This document shows, in pieces, positions 26,900 through 36,075 of a stretch of DNA of 64,000 nt (the stretch's first letter is position 1; each line of letters opens with the position of its first letter). The translations under genes and the position numbers were made by a program. The notes below the pieces were generated by a model. It did no database searches, had not been told where the DNA came from, and saw only the letters and a program-made list of their open reading frames with translations. Location of the stretch: positions 186,001 to 250,000 of the forward strand of contig CAXTAT010000004.1 of the NCBI GenBank assembly GCA_964242415.1, in the 5' to 3' direction. Source of the stretch: DASWOJ01 sp964242415. GTDB taxonomy: Bacteria > Pseudomonadota > Alphaproteobacteria > Acetobacterales > Acetobacteraceae.

Positions 26900-27823
26900 G
26901 TGCCGGTCCTGACCGTCCACCACCGCACCACCTACCGCTATCGCAAGCCCGTTGCGTTCGGGGAGCATCGGATGATGCTGCGTCCGCGCGACAGCCACGA
27001 CCAGCATGTGCTGGAGTCGCGGCTGGAGATCACCCCGCAGCCGGCCGTGCTGCGCTGGCTGCAGGACCCCTTCGGCAACAACATCGCCATCGCCCGCTTC
27101 GCCGGCCGCGCGCCGGAGCTGACCTTCAACAGCACGCTGCTGGTGGAGCACGTCGCGCAGGACTCCGCCCTGATCGCGGCCGGGCTGGACGACCATGCCC
27201 GCATCTACCCGTTCAGCTACGACCCCGATGAGCTGCCGGACTTGGCGCGCTGCATGGAGCGGGGCTACTCCGACGCCGGGCACCGGTTGGATGCCTGGGT
27301 GCGCTCCTTCCTGCAGGCCGGCCAGGCGACCGAGACATTGCAGATGCTGACGGCCATGACGGCGCGCATCCGCCGGCAATTCACCTACCGCGCCCGGCAC
27401 GAGCCGGGGATACAGCCGCCGGCCACCACGCTGCACCTGGGCACCGGCACCTGCCGAGACTTCGCGGTGCTAATAATGGAGGCGGCGCGGTGCCTCGGCC
27501 TGGCGGCGCGGTTCGTCACCGGCTACATCTACGTCCCCAGCCGGGACCGGCCCGGCGCGGGCGAGGTCCGGGGCGGCGGCAACACCCATGCCTGGGTGCA
27601 GGTATACCTGCCCGGCGCCGGATGGGTGGAGTTTGACCCAACCAACGGCATCGTCGGCAGCCGCGACCTGATCCGCGTGGCCGCCGTGCGCGACGCCCGG
27701 CAGGCCGTGCCGCTGTCGGGAAGCTGGACCGGGTCGGCGGCGGACTGCCTGGGCATGGAGGTCGCGATCCGCGTCACGCTGGACGGGGTGGGGCAGCGCG
27801 AGGGCCAGGCAATGATTGCATAG
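26900..27823 (+). CDS. Transglutaminase-like protein 1 (N-terminal beta domain plus cysteine-protease-like domain)
   Basis: 307 residues. An N-terminal beta-sandwich (about 1-100, opening LTVHHRTTYRY) is followed by a transglutaminase-like domain with an intact Cys-His-Asp triad: C185 (TGTCRDF), H230 (NTHAW) and D246 (EFDPTNG). Start GTG 26900 places residue 1 exactly where the family begins; upstream ATGs (26846, 26798) add non-homologous residues. No signal peptide, so cytoplasmic. Members of this class travel with ATP-grasp/alpha-E proteins and may hydrolyse or form isopeptide or amide bonds. First of three transglutaminase genes here, with a fourth at 46535. Confidence 0.85.
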   Translation: MPVLTVHHRTTYRYRKPVAFGEHRMMLRPRDSHDQHVLESRLEITPQPAVLRWLQDPFGNNIAIARFAGRAPELTFNSTLLVEHVAQDSALIAAGLDDHARIYPFSYDPDELPDLARCMERGYSDAGHRLDAWVRSFLQAGQATETLQMLTAMTARIRRQFTYRARHEPGIQPPATTLHLGTGTCRDFAVLIMEAARCLGLAARFVTGYIYVPSRDRPGAGEVRGGGNTHAWVQVYLPGAGWVEFDPTNGIVGSRDLIRVAAVRDARQAVPLSGSWTGSAADCLGMEVAIRVTLDGVGQREGQAMIA

Positions 27824-27858
27824 ACTTCGATTACATAAGCGCTGAATGCATAGCTCCT
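27814..27858 (+). repeat. Three 15-nt tandem repeats spanning a stop codon
   Basis: Units 27814-27828, 27829-27843 and 27844-27858 share the pattern GA-T-GCATAG with substitutions. The TAG of the first unit ends transglutaminase-like gene 1; the others fill the spacer before gene 2. Confidence 0.75.
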
Positions 27859-27900
27859 GCGTTTTGACACCTGCGCCCGCAACGATTTAAGGGACGCCCC

Positions 27901-28722
27901 ATGATCCGAATTCAGAATGGCTTCACCATCTCCTATGACTGCCCGCAACCGGTGCCGATGCTGCTGATGCTCAGCCTGCATCCATCGCGGGACGCGGACT
28001 TGCTGACGCCGCACGTCATCACGTTTGACCCTGGGATCGAGGCGCGGCGCTATGTCGATGACTTCGGCAACGTGTGCCACCGCATCGTGGCGCCGGCGGG
28101 TCCAATGACGATGTCCTGCCTGTTCGAGGTGCAGGACAGCGGCCTGCCGGACGCCGTGGTTCCGCAGGCGAAGCAGATCCCGGTCGATGAGCTGCCGGCT
28201 GCGACGCTGATGTACCTGCTGGGGAGCCGGTATTGCGACACCGACCTGCTGAAGGATACGGCGTGGTCGCTGTTCGGCTCGGTGGAGCCGGGGTGGGCGC
28301 GGGTGAAGACGATCTGCGACTTCACGTTCGATCGCATCACCTTCGGTTACGAGTATGCCCGGCCGGACAAGACGGCGCGCAACGCCTATGACGAGCGCCG
28401 CGGCGTGTGCCGGGACTTTGCCCATCTGGCGCTGACATTGTGCCGGTGCATGAACATCCCGGCGCGGTACTGCACCGGCTACATGGGCGACATCGGCATT
28501 CCGCCGGTGGATGCGCCGATGGACTTCTCCGGGTGGTTCGAGGTGTTCCTGGATGGTCCCGAGGGGCCGCGCTGGTACACCTGCGACGCCCGGCACAACG
28601 TGCCGCGCATCGGCCGGGTGCTGATGGCGCGCGGGCGGGACGCGACGGACGTGGCGCTGGTGACGAGCTTCGGGCCGAACTGGCTGGCGAAGTTCGATGT
28701 GGTGGCGCAGGAGCTGACGTAA
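27901..28722 (+). CDS. Transglutaminase-like protein 2, catalytic histidine missing
   Basis: 273 residues, a second transglutaminase-like fold 77 bp after the first. The nucleophile C170 (RRGVCRDFAH) and the aspartate D229 (CDARHN) are present. The segment that normally reads HAWxEV is SGWFEV (S210-G211), so the catalytic histidine is absent. The region after D229 (PRIGRVLMARGRDATDVA) is strongly conserved-looking. It may be a non-catalytic partner or use another base. ATG 27901 follows GGGACG. Probably co-transcribed with gene 1, possibly as its binding partner (inference). Confidence 0.85.
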   Translation: MIRIQNGFTISYDCPQPVPMLLMLSLHPSRDADLLTPHVITFDPGIEARRYVDDFGNVCHRIVAPAGPMTMSCLFEVQDSGLPDAVVPQAKQIPVDELPAATLMYLLGSRYCDTDLLKDTAWSLFGSVEPGWARVKTICDFTFDRITFGYEYARPDKTARNAYDERRGVCRDFAHLALTLCRCMNIPARYCTGYMGDIGIPPVDAPMDFSGWFEVFLDGPEGPRWYTCDARHNVPRIGRVLMARGRDATDVALVTSFGPNWLAKFDVVAQELT

Positions 28723-28927
28723 GGTGTTGCGGCGGCATCCTGAGGTTTGACGGGCCGGATTGCCTGCAAGGCCCGTTGCCGGCGGCGTTACCCATCCTGG
28801 CCGGCGGTCCGGCGGCCCTAACATGACGAGGGATGCCACCTGGCGCCGGGCGTCCTGACACGTTCACCCCTAACCCGCGCCCGTGCCGTCTTGCGCCCGG
28901 CATGGCAGGCCAGCTTCGACGCGGCGG

Positions 28928-29545
28928 TCAATCCAATGGGGACTGGGCGTCGGGCAATGCGATGGTCGAGGTCGCCTCAATGATCTGCCCAGGGCCGCCG
29001 TGGGGCGGCCAGACACCCCCGGCGTAGGCTTTCGCACGCAGCGACGCGCGTTCCTCAAGGCTCGCGAAGCCCCAGATATGGGTGATCCGCGGCGGTCCAT
29101 CGAGCGCGTACATGTTGATGACCAAGTGGGCCGTGTACTCCCGGGCCGGCTCGATCGCGCGCTCCCAGCCAGCCAGCGTCGGCGGCAGCCCGCCGGGCTT
29201 CAGGTGGTAGTTGCGGAATTCATAGACCGGGCCGAACGTGCGGGGCCGAACCGGCGGCAGGAATGGGAAGGGCGCGTAGCCCTCCATGGCCAGCGCCGTC
29301 ACGATGTCGCCGGCATTGAATGGGTTGGCGCTCAGGAGCGCGCGACGGCGCTCGGCCGTCAGGTCCTCATGCGCATCGAAGCCGCGCAGGACCAGCACCC
29401 TGCCAAGGGTGCCGATCTCCGTCCTCCAGCAACCCAGCAGTTGTCCTCTGGCGTCCGGGTCGCTGGCCCAGGCACGCGCGCCGGCGGATGCATCGGCAAC
29501 GGATAGCAGCGGGCAGGACAGGGTGGCGAGTTCGTACAGCATCAT
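28928..29545 (-). CDS. NIPSNAP family protein
   Basis: 205 residues, with dimeric alpha/beta-barrel (ferredoxin-like) NIPSNAP repeats. The C-terminal half contains GPVYEFRNYHLKPG (about 106-119), the recognised core of the family, followed by an ITHIWGFASLEER segment. The function of bacterial NIPSNAPs is poorly known; they often accompany catabolic or detoxification genes. Two consecutive ATGs (29545, 29542) could start it. It is the downstream member of a minus-strand series after the AstE-like and transglutaminase-DUF2126 genes, so it may belong to that operon (36-bp gap). Confidence 0.82.
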   Translation of the reverse strand: MMLYELATLSCPLLSVADASAGARAWASDPDARGQLLGCWRTEIGTLGRVLVLRGFDAHEDLTAERRRALLSANPFNAGDIVTALAMEGYAPFPFLPPVRPRTFGPVYEFRNYHLKPGGLPPTLAGWERAIEPAREYTAHLVINMYALDGPPRITHIWGFASLEERASLRAKAYAGGVWPPHGGPGQIIEATSTIALPDAQSPLD

Positions 29546-29581
29546 TGCTCCGCCAGAATTCGGACGGTGGCCCCGTCCCGG

Positions 29582-30703
29582 TCACGCCCCCAGCAATGCT
29601 CCGGACCGCCCGGCCTCCGTGCCGGCGACCTTGGCCACAGCTCGGCCGGCGGCCACGAAGCGAACGCTTTCCTGGGCGAACAGCACCCCGGCGTGGCGTG
29701 TGGTCAGCCGCGCCCGCAACCCCGTAAGCGGGTCCACTATCTCCGCCACCAGACTTCCCGGCGCGACCTGCGCGCCCACCGCATGGTGCAGCAGCAGGAT
29801 GCCCGGTATCGGGGCAACCAGCAGTTCCACATCGGCCAGGTTGGTCGGATGGCACCGTGCCGCGGGTAGGGCAGGGGCAGGGCCGTCGATGACGCCGTTC
29901 AGCAGCATCGCGCCTGCCAGGGCCTGGGCATCAGCGGCGGCCAGGTGATCGGACACGTCGGCCTCCCCGCGCAATTCCACTGTCACGGCGCAGCACGCCA
30001 GCGGAACCGGATGGTCCGGGAAGCGCCGCTGCATGTCCACCCAAGGCCGGCTGCACGCCTCGTCGAACGGGTTGCCGCCGGACACGTCGGCCAGCAGCAA
30101 TGACTGTGCCCCCAGCAAGGCGGCCAAGGGCAGGCACTGCCCGGCCAGCGGCGTGAGGGTATAGAGGTGGACTGCCCCCTCGTTCTCGCAATGCAGGTCC
30201 AGCACCAGGTCGGCATCCAGCGCCAGGCCGAGCAGGGCGCGCTTCAGGTGGTCTGCCGGGGTCGCCGCCGCCACCGCTGCATTGGCTTCGAGCAGGGCCG
30301 TCCGGACCAGTGCGGCGTTGGCGGCCGGGTCAGCGCCCAGGCGGCCAGCGACCGCCCCCGCGGCGGCGTCCGCCAGGTCCGGGTAGCCGCGATTGAAGTT
30401 CACCCCGTCCGCCAGGTTGAACCGGCCCAGTAAGGTGCCCGCAACCCGCTGCTGCACGCCGATGGGGTTGGCCAGCGGCGCCACCACGATTTCCCCCCGG
30501 ATGCGCCCGGCGGCGTCGTGCGCCTGCAACAGCCCGATCAGGTGCTGCGCCACCAGCATCCCCGGCACCTCGTCCGCATGGAGCGCTGCCTGCACATACA
30601 CCTTGGGCCGGCCGCCGGGCTGGCCGAAGCGGTGGACCTGCAGCGCCTGCACGGTCCCCGGCGCGGTGCCGCCCAGCGGGACGGTTTCGACCGTCATGCC
30701 CAT
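29582..30703 (-). CDS. Succinylglutamate desuccinylase/aspartoacylase (AstE/AspA) family metallohydrolase
   Basis: 373 residues, an M14-type zinc carboxypeptidase fold that cleaves N-acyl amide bonds. Zinc ligands are visible as H42 and E45 (ALHADEVPG) and H171 (LDLHCENEG), with NFNRGYP (102-108) forming substrate contacts. The C-terminal beta-domain (about 290-360) resembles biotinyl/lipoyl-like caps of this family. It lies 149 bp after the transglutaminase-DUF2126 gene with repeat A4 between them. An amide-hydrolysing enzyme here could trim the product of the ATP-grasp/transglutaminase system (inference). ATG 30703 or 30697 are both possible. Confidence 0.85.
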   Translation of the reverse strand: MGMTVETVPLGGTAPGTVQALQVHRFGQPGGRPKVYVQAALHADEVPGMLVAQHLIGLLQAHDAAGRIRGEIVVAPLANPIGVQQRVAGTLLGRFNLADGVNFNRGYPDLADAAAGAVAGRLGADPAANAALVRTALLEANAAVAAATPADHLKRALLGLALDADLVLDLHCENEGAVHLYTLTPLAGQCLPLAALLGAQSLLLADVSGGNPFDEACSRPWVDMQRRFPDHPVPLACCAVTVELRGEADVSDHLAAADAQALAGAMLLNGVIDGPAPALPAARCHPTNLADVELLVAPIPGILLLHHAVGAQVAPGSLVAEIVDPLTGLRARLTTRHAGVLFAQESVRFVAAGRAVAKVAGTEAGRSGALLGA

Positions 30704-30729
30704 GGTCCGACCGGCACCAGTCCGTCGAT

Positions 30730-30842
30730 GTCACTGCGAGGCGCGGGGCGATGCGGCAATCCAGGTGCTGTGGGGACTGCGCTGATCGCTTCCGTGTTCA
30801 CGGCTCCTGGATTGCCGCGCCGCAAGTGCGGCTCGCAATGAC
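30730..30842. repeat. Family A palindromic repeat, copy A4
   Basis: Outer arms GTCACTGCGAGG / GCTCGCAATGAC and inner arms GCGGCAATCCAGG / CCTGGATTGCCGC, between two minus-strand genes. Confidence 0.9.
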
Positions 30843-30851
30843 GGTGCTTCG

Positions 30852-33800
30852 TCACACCGCGGCGCGGAGGTCCAGGGTGCGCGGGTGCTCGGGGGACACG
30901 CTCACCGGCGGCTCCGGCATCGGCCCCGGGGTGTGGCCGATGGCCTCGAAGCGGGCGCGGCGGCGAGCCTCGGCCTCGTTGGCGTTGACGGGGAAGGTGT
31001 CGTAGGCGCGTCCGCCGGGGTGCGCGACGTGGTGGGTCATGCCGCCTAGCGAGCGCCCGCTCCAGCGGTCATACACGTCGAACACTAGCGGCACCTGCGC
31101 GCCGATGGTCGGATGCAGCGCGCCGTACGGCTCCCATGCCTTGAACCGCACCCCGGCGACGAACTCGCCCTCCACGCCCGTCGGCCCCAGCGGCACCGCC
31201 ACGCCGTTGCAGGCCAGCACGAACCGTTCCGGCTCCCAGCCGGTCACCCGCGTCTGCACCCGCTCGACGGAGCTGTCCACATAGCGCACCGTGCCGCCAA
31301 CCCCGGCGGTCTCCCCCAGCGCGTGCCAGGGTTCCAGCGCGTGCCGCAGCTCCACCGTCGCGCCGTGCACGGCCACCTCGCCCATCACGGGAAAGCGGAA
31401 CTCGAAGTGCGGGCGGAACCACTCGGCGTCGAGCTTCGTGCCATACGACGAAAGCTCCTCCACCGCATCCAGCAGGTCCTGCCAGACGAAGTGTGGCAGC
31501 AGGAAGTCGTCGTGAACCCGGGTGCCCCAGCGCACCAGGCGGCGCTCATACGGCGTGCGCCAGAACGCCGCGACGGCGGCGCGCATCAGCAGCATCTGCG
31601 CGCAGGACATGCGGGCGTGCGGCGGCATCTCGTAGGCGCGGAACTCCACCAGGCCCAGCCGTCCCGATGAACTGTCGGGGGAGAACAGCTTGTCGATGCA
31701 GAACTCGGTGCGGTGGGTGTTGCCGGTCATGTCGGTCAGGATGTTGCGCAGCATCCGGTCCACCTGCCACGGCGGCGGCTCGTGCTTGGGGGTCATGGCG
31801 CGGAAGGCGATTTCCAGCTCGCGCACCGCGTCCTGCCGGGCTTCGTCGATGCGGGGATGCTGGCTCATGGGGCCGATGAACAGGCCGCTGAACAGGTAGG
31901 ACGCGCTGGGGTGGTTGTGCCAGAAGCCCAGCAGCGACTTCAGCAGGTCGGGCCGGCGCAGGAACGGGCTGTCCTCCGGCGTCATCGCGCCCATCACGAC
32001 GTGATTGCCGCCACCGGTGCCGACGTGGCGGCCGTCCAGCATGAACTTCTCCGCCGTCAGGCCGACCTTGCGGGCCTCGTCGTAGAGCTGCTCGGTCCGG
32101 CCGACCAGCTCGTTCCAGGTGCGGGCGGGGTGGATGTTGACCTCGATCACGCCGGGGTCGGGGGTGATGGAGAAGCCCAGCAGGCGGCGGTCATAGGACG
32201 GCTTGTAGCCCTCCAGCACCACGGCCTGCTGCAGCTCGTCCGCGGTGGCCTCGATGGCGGCGACCAGGGCCAGCCAGTCCTCCGCAGCAGGGAGCGGCGG
32301 CAGATACAGATACAGCAGCCCGCCGCGCGCCTGAACCGTCATCGCCGTGCGGATGCCACGGCCGGGGCGGCCATTCCCCGTGGCGGCCAGCATTGCCGCA
32401 CGGGTGGGCAGCGGTCCCTGCTTGTCCTGGGGATCGGGTTCCGGCTCGTCCTCAATTTCGGTGGGATCGACCCAGGGCAGGCTGGCCAGGGGCAGCCGCA
32501 CCCCGGCGGAGGCGTCGCCGGGCACCAGGAACAGTTTGCCCTCGCGCATCTCCCATTTTTCCGTTTGCCAGTGCCGGGCACCCTTGCGGCCACCCCGGCG
32601 CAGCGGCAGCACGCTGCCCACGGGCTGGTCCAGCCCCTGGCTGAACACGCGGATGATGCGGGCGCGCTCCTGCGGGTCGCGGGACTGCGCGGCCTCGGCG
32701 ACTACGTTGGCCGGCATCCGGGCCTCGCGCATCAGGAAGTACGGCTGGTCCTCGTAGGCGTGCAGCACGGCGGCGGGATCGACGTGCAGGCGGCCGGCCA
32801 GGGCCAGGGCGAACCGGTGCGCCGTGGCGGCGTCGGCCTCGCCCTTCGAGGTGTCGGGATCGGCCAGCAGCGCCGGGTCGGACCAGACGGACTCGCCATC
32901 GGGCCGCCAGGTGGCGTTGATGGCCCAGCGCGGGGTTTGCTCGCCGGGGTAGTGCTTGCCGGCGCCGTACTGCACCACGGCGCCCGGACCCCACAGCGGC
33001 AGCAGGTGCCCCATCAGCCGCCCGGCCTCCCGCCGCTTGGTCGGACCCAGGGCGTCCACGGTCCACTCGGCGCCCTCGGCGTCGCTGACGGAGACGAAGG
33101 TCGGCTCCCCGCCCATGGTCAGGCGCAGGTCCCCGGCCTCCAGCGCCTTGTCCACTTCGGCGCCGGCGGCCAGGATCGCCTGCCACTGCGGCTCGGTGTA
33201 GGGCATCGTGACGCGCGGTGTCTCGTTCACGCGGGCGACGGCCATCTCCACGTCGAACTGCGTCTCCGCCGGCTCCATCATGCCGGAGATGGGGGCGGCG
33301 GACATCGGCTCGGGGCTGGCGGCGAGCGGGATGTGGCCCTCGCCTGCCATCAGGCCCGACGTGGCGTCCAGGCCGATCCAGCCGGCGCCGGGCAGGTAGG
33401 CTTCGGCCCAGGCGTGCAGGTCGGTGAAGTCCGACGTGGGGCCTTGCGGACCCGTCAGCGGCTTCACGTCCGGCGCCAACTGGATCAGGTAGCCCGATAC
33501 GAAGCGCGCCGCATAGCCCAGGTGGCGCAGCGCATGGACCAGCAGCCAGGCCGAGTCCCGGCAGGACCCCTTGGCCTCCTGCAGGGTGTATTCGGGGTCC
33601 CATACGCCCGGCTCCATGCGGACGATGTAGCTCACCCGCTCCTGCACCCGGCGGTTCAGATCGACCAGCATGTCGATGGTGCGCCTCGGCTCCCGCGGCA
33701 CCTCGTCCAGCAGCTTTTGCAGCAGGGGGCCGGCCGGGTCGCGGCGGCGGAACGGGGTCAGCTCCTCCTCCAGCACGGCGTCGTAGGTGAAGGGCCACTG

Positions 33801-34100
33801 CTCGGCCTCCGGCTCCAGGAAGAAGCCGAACGGGTTGATGGTGGCCATGTCGGCAACCAGGTCCACCGTCACGTCGAAGTGCGTCACCCGCTCGGGGAAG
33901 ACCACGCGGGCGAGGAAGTTGCCCTGCGGGTCCTGCTGCCAGTTGATGAAGTGCGGCTCGGGCGTGACGGTCAGGGAATAGGACAGGATGGGCGTGCGGG
34001 TCTGCGGCGCCGGGCGCAGGCGGATGGTCTGCGGGCCGAGCTTCACCGCATGGTCGTAGCGGTAGCTGGTGCGGTGCATCAGGGCGGCTTGAACGCTCAT
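30852..34100 (-). CDS. Transglutaminase-like protein 3 with DUF2126 (large fusion)
   Basis: 1082 residues, the usual size of the family. An N-terminal beta domain (about 1-100) opens MHRTSYRYDHAVKLGPQTIRLRP. A transglutaminase-like domain follows with C180 (KGSCRDSAW), H229 (LHAWAEAYLPG) and D245 (GLDATSG), so the triad is intact. From about 300 to the end is the DUF2126 region, with a GGEPTF segment, a hydrophilic linker and a long conserved block containing DGRHVGTGGGNH. The start at 34100 was chosen because the family begins at this methionine; the frame runs on upstream without similarity. No signal peptide. Largest component of the predicted peptide-modification system shared with the 44-47 kb locus. 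Confidence 0.9.
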   Translation of the reverse strand: MSVQAALMHRTSYRYDHAVKLGPQTIRLRPAPQTRTPILSYSLTVTPEPHFINWQQDPQGNFLARVVFPERVTHFDVTVDLVADMATINPFGFFLEPEAEQWPFTYDAVLEEELTPFRRRDPAGPLLQKLLDEVPREPRRTIDMLVDLNRRVQERVSYIVRMEPGVWDPEYTLQEAKGSCRDSAWLLVHALRHLGYAARFVSGYLIQLAPDVKPLTGPQGPTSDFTDLHAWAEAYLPGAGWIGLDATSGLMAGEGHIPLAASPEPMSAAPISGMMEPAETQFDVEMAVARVNETPRVTMPYTEPQWQAILAAGAEVDKALEAGDLRLTMGGEPTFVSVSDAEGAEWTVDALGPTKRREAGRLMGHLLPLWGPGAVVQYGAGKHYPGEQTPRWAINATWRPDGESVWSDPALLADPDTSKGEADAATAHRFALALAGRLHVDPAAVLHAYEDQPYFLMREARMPANVVAEAAQSRDPQERARIIRVFSQGLDQPVGSVLPLRRGGRKGARHWQTEKWEMREGKLFLVPGDASAGVRLPLASLPWVDPTEIEDEPEPDPQDKQGPLPTRAAMLAATGNGRPGRGIRTAMTVQARGGLLYLYLPPLPAAEDWLALVAAIEATADELQQAVVLEGYKPSYDRRLLGFSITPDPGVIEVNIHPARTWNELVGRTEQLYDEARKVGLTAEKFMLDGRHVGTGGGNHVVMGAMTPEDSPFLRRPDLLKSLLGFWHNHPSASYLFSGLFIGPMSQHPRIDEARQDAVRELEIAFRAMTPKHEPPPWQVDRMLRNILTDMTGNTHRTEFCIDKLFSPDSSSGRLGLVEFRAYEMPPHARMSCAQMLLMRAAVAAFWRTPYERRLVRWGTRVHDDFLLPHFVWQDLLDAVEELSSYGTKLDAEWFRPHFEFRFPVMGEVAVHGATVELRHALEPWHALGETAGVGGTVRYVDSSVERVQTRVTGWEPERFVLACNGVAVPLGPTGVEGEFVAGVRFKAWEPYGALHPTIGAQVPLVFDVYDRWSGRSLGGMTHHVAHPGGRAYDTFPVNANEAEARRRARFEAIGHTPGPMPEPPVSVSPEHPRTLDLRAAV

Positions 34101-34319
34101 GCGTGGTGGTCCATGACTTGGCTGCGGCGGCAGGATGTTTGCATCGCAACAACATCGCCGCAGCGCCGGCCGGGCGCAAGGGACGACGGTTTCCGTACGG
34201 GACATGCCGACCTGTGCGGAGGACCCGGGTGCGACCCGCGCCAGTCGCTTCGGCACCCCCATATGTCGTGCCGACTGGACCAGCCTCCCGTAAGGTGGCG
34301 GGACTGACGGAGTTTCTGC

Positions 34320-35267
34320 ATGCCGCACGACCATCATCATGACCACCACGGCCATGGCCACCATGCCGGGCACAGCCACGCGCCGGCAACGTTCGGCCGT
34401 GCGTTCGCCATCGGGGCCGCGGTGAATGCGGGCTTCGTGGCCTTGCAGGTGTTCTATGGCCTGGCCGCGCACTCGGTCGCCCTGCTGGCGGACGCCGTGC
34501 ATAACCTGGGGGACGTGCTGGGGCTGCTGATCGCCTGGGGGGCCACCACGTTGACGCAGCGCGCGCCGACGTCCCGCCGCACCTATGGCTGGGGCCGCAG
34601 TAGCATCCTGGCCGCGCTGGGCAATGCGGTCGTGCTGCTGCTCGGTTGCGGCGCGATTGCGGTGGAGGCGCTGGGCCGGTTCGGCTCGCCGGCGCCGGTG
34701 GCGGCCGGGGCGGTGATGTGGGTCGCGGCGGCGGGCATCGTGGTCAACGGCGGCACGGCGCTGATGTTCATGCGCGGGTCCGCCCATCAGCCCGGCAGCG
34801 ACCTGAATGTGCGCGGCGCCTTCCTGCACATGGCGGCGGACGCCTTGGTATCGCTGGGCGTCGTGGTGGCGGGCGGGCTAATCCTGCTGACGGGCTGGCT
34901 GTGGGTGGACCCGCTGACCAGCCTGGCCATCGTGGGGGTCATCACCTGGGGCACTTGGGGCCTGCTGCGGCAGAGCGTGGACCTGGCGATGGATGCGGTG
35001 CCGCCGGGCATCGACCGCCCGGCCGTGCAGGCTGCCCTGGCCGCGCTGCCCGGCGTGCTGGAGGTGCACGACCTGCACATCTGGGGCCTCAGCACGACGC
35101 GCTCGGCGTTGACGGCGCACCTGGTGCTGGACCGGCCCAACCCTGGCCTGGTGCCGCTGGCCTGCGCGATGCTGCATGACCGCTTCGGCCTGGACCATGC
35201 GACGCTGCAGGTGGAGGAGGCGGAAGCCGCAGCGGCGTGCGCGCTGCGGCCGGAGGGGGTGATCTGA
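34320..35267 (+). CDS. Cation diffusion facilitator (CDF/ZitB-CzcD type) metal exporter
   Basis: 315 residues. The N-terminal 20 residues contain 11 histidines, a metal-binding leader. Six predicted helices follow; metal-site residues are visible as D58 and H61 (LLADAVHNLGD) and H170/D174 (HMAADALVSLG), the pattern of zinc-exporting CDF proteins. The C-terminal cytoplasmic domain contains EVHDLHIWGLS, typical of ZitB/CzcD. It exports Zn2+ (perhaps Co2+ or Cd2+) in exchange for protons. It diverges from the transglutaminase-DUF2126 gene with a 219-bp spacer. Confidence 0.93.
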   Translation: MPHDHHHDHHGHGHHAGHSHAPATFGRAFAIGAAVNAGFVALQVFYGLAAHSVALLADAVHNLGDVLGLLIAWGATTLTQRAPTSRRTYGWGRSSILAALGNAVVLLLGCGAIAVEALGRFGSPAPVAAGAVMWVAAAGIVVNGGTALMFMRGSAHQPGSDLNVRGAFLHMAADALVSLGVVVAGGLILLTGWLWVDPLTSLAIVGVITWGTWGLLRQSVDLAMDAVPPGIDRPAVQAALAALPGVLEVHDLHIWGLSTTRSALTAHLVLDRPNPGLVPLACAMLHDRFGLDHATLQVEEAEAAAACALRPEGVI

Positions 35268-35383
35268 TCCTGGATGCCGCCGCAGCGGCGATGGCGTCAG
35301 TAGCCCAGGAGCAAGAAACGCGGCATAGCCACGGCCGGGTCGATCACCACCTCGGGATGGCTGACATAGGTGACGTGCGCCAC

Positions 35384-35962
35384 CTATTGCCGGACGCCGC
35401 GGCGGCGATTGGCCTCCAGCTCGACGGGCGATAGCTGGAAGCCGACCTGGATGCGATAGACGGCGGCGGTCTTCTTGGGCGTGACCGGCAGGCGCAGCTC
35501 GACGTCGTCGCCGCTCAGCCGCAGGCGGTCGGTGTTGGCCGGGAACGTGGCGCGTAGCTGGAACACCTGCTTGTCCAGGATGCGCTCGCCCTCCAGCACG
35601 GCGACGAAGTAGGCCAGCGTCGCGTCCCGCCCCGGCGCGGCCGGACCGCGGCTTACCTCGATGCCGACATGCACGGTGGTGACGACGGTGTCCGGACCAT
35701 CCCGCTTGCAGGAGCCGCTGAGGCCGGTGATTCGCCCGTCCAGCACCGAATCCGTCAGGTCCCGCCCGGCGCCGCGATAGCGCGTGAGGTCGGCGGCGTC
35801 GCGCAGGATGGTGACCGTGGGGCAGGGCGGCGCGAACTTCTCCGTCGTGCCGTCGCCGCCGCATCCCGCCAGCAGCAGGGGCACTGCGATGCTGGCCAGG
35901 GATACGGCACGGCGGACTGCACCTGCCGTGCAGCGGGGGAGGGGGGTCAGCAGGGCAGGCAT
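35384..35962 (-). CDS. Outer-membrane/periplasmic lipoprotein of unknown function
   Basis: 192 residues. A signal peptide ends in the lipobox LLLAGC with C34 as the lipidated residue, followed by a short Gly linker. The mature part has CPTVTILRDAADLTRY and later VHVGIEV and QVFQLRATFP segments, alternating beta-strands suggesting a beta-sandwich. I do not recognise the family with certainty; it resembles conserved alphaproteobacterial lipoproteins. The start at 35962 has GGAG eight nt upstream. It is divergent to ispH and convergent with the CDF gene. Confidence 0.8.
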   Translation of the reverse strand: MPALLTPLPRCTAGAVRRAVSLASIAVPLLLAGCGGDGTTEKFAPPCPTVTILRDAADLTRYRGAGRDLTDSVLDGRITGLSGSCKRDGPDTVVTTVHVGIEVSRGPAAPGRDATLAYFVAVLEGERILDKQVFQLRATFPANTDRLRLSGDDVELRLPVTPKKTAAVYRIQVGFQLSPVELEANRRRGVRQ

Positions 35963-36075
35963 ACAAATCTCCACGCAGTGCCGGCGGCGCCGGGGGTCGC
36001 GCCGGGCCGGGCGCGACACCAGTTGTAGCGGCAATGGCGCGTTGGCATAGTGCGCGCGCCTGCAAGCCGGACGTC

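Noticed and set aside
31713..34307. An 864-residue plus-strand open frame antisense to the DUF2126 gene
   Set aside because: His/Arg/Gly-rich composition typical of the antisense of a GC-rich gene; no recognisable domain and no start signal.
34101..34829. An N-terminal extension of the large transglutaminase-DUF2126 protein
   Set aside because: The added sequence lies over the divergent CDF gene and spacer and shows no domain; the family begins at the methionine encoded at 34100.
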